A DNA stretch of 7,193 bases from Pseudomonadota bacterium. Its GTDB lineage: Bacteria > Pseudomonadota > Alphaproteobacteria > Acetobacterales > Acetobacteraceae. The stretch is from positions 1 through 7,193 of the forward strand of contig JAKAZN010000085.1 in assembly GCA_021815835.1 (NCBI GenBank). Direction: 5' to 3'. The notes beneath the pieces are model-generated. The model made no database searches and was not told where the DNA came from. It saw only the letters and a program-made list of their open reading frames with translations. The position numbers and the translations under genes are program-made. Shown here one piece after another: positions 6,086-7,193 of this stretch (position 1 is the first letter of the stretch; every line of letters starts with the position of its first letter).

Positions 6086-7192
6086 CTACTCTGCCGCGCG
6101 GATCGCCGCCGGGGAAGCGGCCGCGGCGAGCGCGCGGCAGGCTTCCACCAGCGCCGGCAGGTCCGCGCAAACCCGATCGGCTTCGATTGTTGTGCCCCCC
6201 GGCATGGCACCCCGGGGCGTCACCCCCGCTGGCGTCGCATCCATCGGCCCGGCAAGCCCGAACACGATCGGCCGCCCCGGCAGGCGCTGGCGCAGCCGAC
6301 GCAGCACGAAGCGCAGATGCGCCACGGGCACCGCGGGATCGAGGTAGCACAGCGCGACGACGCCGATCCCCGCCCCTTCCAGCGCCTCCGCCTGGCCGCG
6401 CGACACGGCCGCGTGGGCCAGCACCCGCGGCTGCAGCCCCGCCCCCCGCAACAATTGCGCCGTCATCGCCGTCGCCGTCGCGTCGAGCGGTCCCCGCCCG
6501 GCCACGCAAAGCACGACCGGCCCGGCTTCCATCTCGGCCGGCGGCGCCGCCTCCGGATGAGCGTCGAGCTCGCGTACCAGGGCCGCGACCGCGGCTCCCA
6601 TGCGCGCCAGCCGCTCCGGGCGCAGCACGCCGCGCGCGGCATCGGCGGTGGCGCGTTGCAATCCCGGAATCGCCACTTCGCCGTAATAGACCGAGAGCGT
6701 AACATCGCGCAGCAAGCCCTCGGCGTGATCCTCGAGCTCGTCCGGATCGCCCGCGAGCAGGCGCTGGTAGAAGAACTCCGCCGCCGACAGCGGCGGGCGG
6801 TTGCCCAGCAGCACGTCGAGAAATTCCAGCGGCTTCACCGTCCGCCCCAACACCACCAGGCAGACCGTCAGTGGCGTAGACAGCAGCAGCCCGATCGGCC
6901 CCCAGGCCCAGGTCCAGAACACCGCCGCCACCACCACCGCGAACGGCGACAGCCCGGTCCTGTTGCCATACAGGAACGGTTCGATCGCCTGCGAGGTCAG
7001 CAATTCCAGCCCGCCGAACAGCGCCACGGTGAACAGCGCCATGCCCCAGCCCGGCGCCACCGCGATCGCCAGCGCGATCGGCAGCAAGGCCGCGAGCGGC
7101 GTGCCGATATAGGGCACGAAGCGCATCAGCATCGCGAGCGTGCCCCACAGCACGGGCGAAGGCACGCCGATTGCCCAAAGCCCGAGCGCGAT
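6086..7192 (-). CDS. AI-2E-family (PerM/YdiK-type) membrane protein with soluble C-terminal domain, 5' end outside window
   Basis: The last 368 residues of a polytopic inner-membrane protein of the AI-2E/UPF0118 family; the frame is open to the right edge. Some relatives act in autoinducer-2 export or Na+/H+ exchange, but most are uncharacterised. Family landmarks are RFVPYIGTPLAALLP (visible residues about 24-38), EPFLYGNRTGLSPFAVVVAA (about 71-90), WTWAWGPIGLLLSTPLTVCL (about 93-112), then FLDVLLGNRP. After the membrane part comes a soluble extension of about 230 residues: a helical region (FFYQRLLAGDPDE, LSVYYGEVAIPGLQ) followed by a Rossmann-like segment starting at GPVVLCVAG (about 224-312) that recalls B12-binding domains but lacks their DxHxxG motif. 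A Pro/Gly/Thr-rich stretch (about 319-336) precedes a final helix. An apparent GTG start at 7165 is rejected because hydrophobic family sequence (LGLWAIG) continues upstream of it. Confidence 0.9.
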   Translation of the reverse strand: MALGLWAIGVPSPVLWGTLAMLMRFVPYIGTPLAALLPIALAIAVAPGWGMALFTVALFGGLELLTSQAIEPFLYGNRTGLSPFAVVVAAVFWTWAWGPIGLLLSTPLTVCLVVLGRTVKPLEFLDVLLGNRPPLSAAEFFYQRLLAGDPDELEDHAEGLLRDVTLSVYYGEVAIPGLQRATADAARGVLRPERLARMGAAVAALVRELDAHPEAAPPAEMEAGPVVLCVAGRGPLDATATAMTAQLLRGAGLQPRVLAHAAVSRGQAEALEGAGIGVVALCYLDPAVPVAHLRFVLRRLRQRLPGRPIVFGLAGPMDATPAGVTPRGAMPGGTTIEADRVCADLPALVEACRALAAAASPAAIRAAE

Positions 7193-7193
7193 C

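Noticed and set aside
6195..6250. C/G runs and a CCCCGGGG palindrome as a possible regulatory element
   Set aside because: They lie inside the AI-2E coding frame, where they encode a Pro/Gly/Thr-rich linker; coding bias explains them.
5259..6347. A 362-codon plus-strand open frame opposite the BKACE gene
   Set aside because: Its composition is that of an antisense shadow, and the opposite strand carries the complete zinc-enzyme motifs.
5127..7178. A 683-codon minus-strand frame suggesting a large fusion ahead of the BKACE enzyme
   Set aside because: The part upstream of 6056 is low-complexity Gly/Ala/Arg sequence, whereas another frame there encodes a clear AI-2E-family protein ending at 6086. 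The BKACE gene has its own ribosome site.

Overview
The window is GC-rich, densely coding bacterial chromosome, most likely from an alphaproteobacterium; Acetobacteraceae or another Rhodospirillales member is my best guess. This rests on strong base bias, on a lipA gene followed directly by a COQ10/RatA-type gene (an order familiar from alphaproteobacteria), and on a dehydrogenase that closely resembles Caulobacter D-xylose 1-dehydrogenase. No RNA genes, CRISPR arrays, transposases or phage genes are visible.

Layout. Positions 3-3665, plus strand: the C-terminal part of a gluconokinase (gntK), whose stop codon overlaps the start of a sugar 1-dehydrogenase of the SDR superfamily; then lipoyl synthase (lipA); then, 7 bases on, a COQ10/RatA-like START-domain protein; then a PLP-dependent threonine-aldolase-family enzyme. 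A 102-base gap holding two hairpins leads to an MFS organic-anion transporter of the ACS type (3768-5069, plus strand). A palindromic repeat at 5078-5123 lies between this gene and the convergent minus-strand pair: a BKACE (DUF849) beta-keto acid cleavage enzyme (5127-6056), and upstream of it the C-terminal 368 residues of an AI-2E-family membrane protein with a soluble Rossmann-like tail (6086-7192), which runs off the right edge.

How the genes may work together. Gluconokinase and the aldose dehydrogenase plausibly form a short oxidative sugar route: aldose to aldonolactone to aldonate, with phosphorylation of gluconate. LipA makes the lipoyl cofactor of 2-oxoacid dehydrogenases, and its partner binds or delivers ubiquinone, so that pair serves central respiratory metabolism. 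The aldolase, the MFS carrier and the BKACE enzyme look like small-molecule catabolic functions, but their substrates cannot be read from the sequence. I see no clearly novel multi-gene system. The points most worth a second look are the intergenic palindrome, the GNRA-tetraloop hairpin before the MFS gene, the altered active-site positions in the aldolase, the BKACE enzyme of unknown substrate, and the soluble tail of the AI-2E protein.
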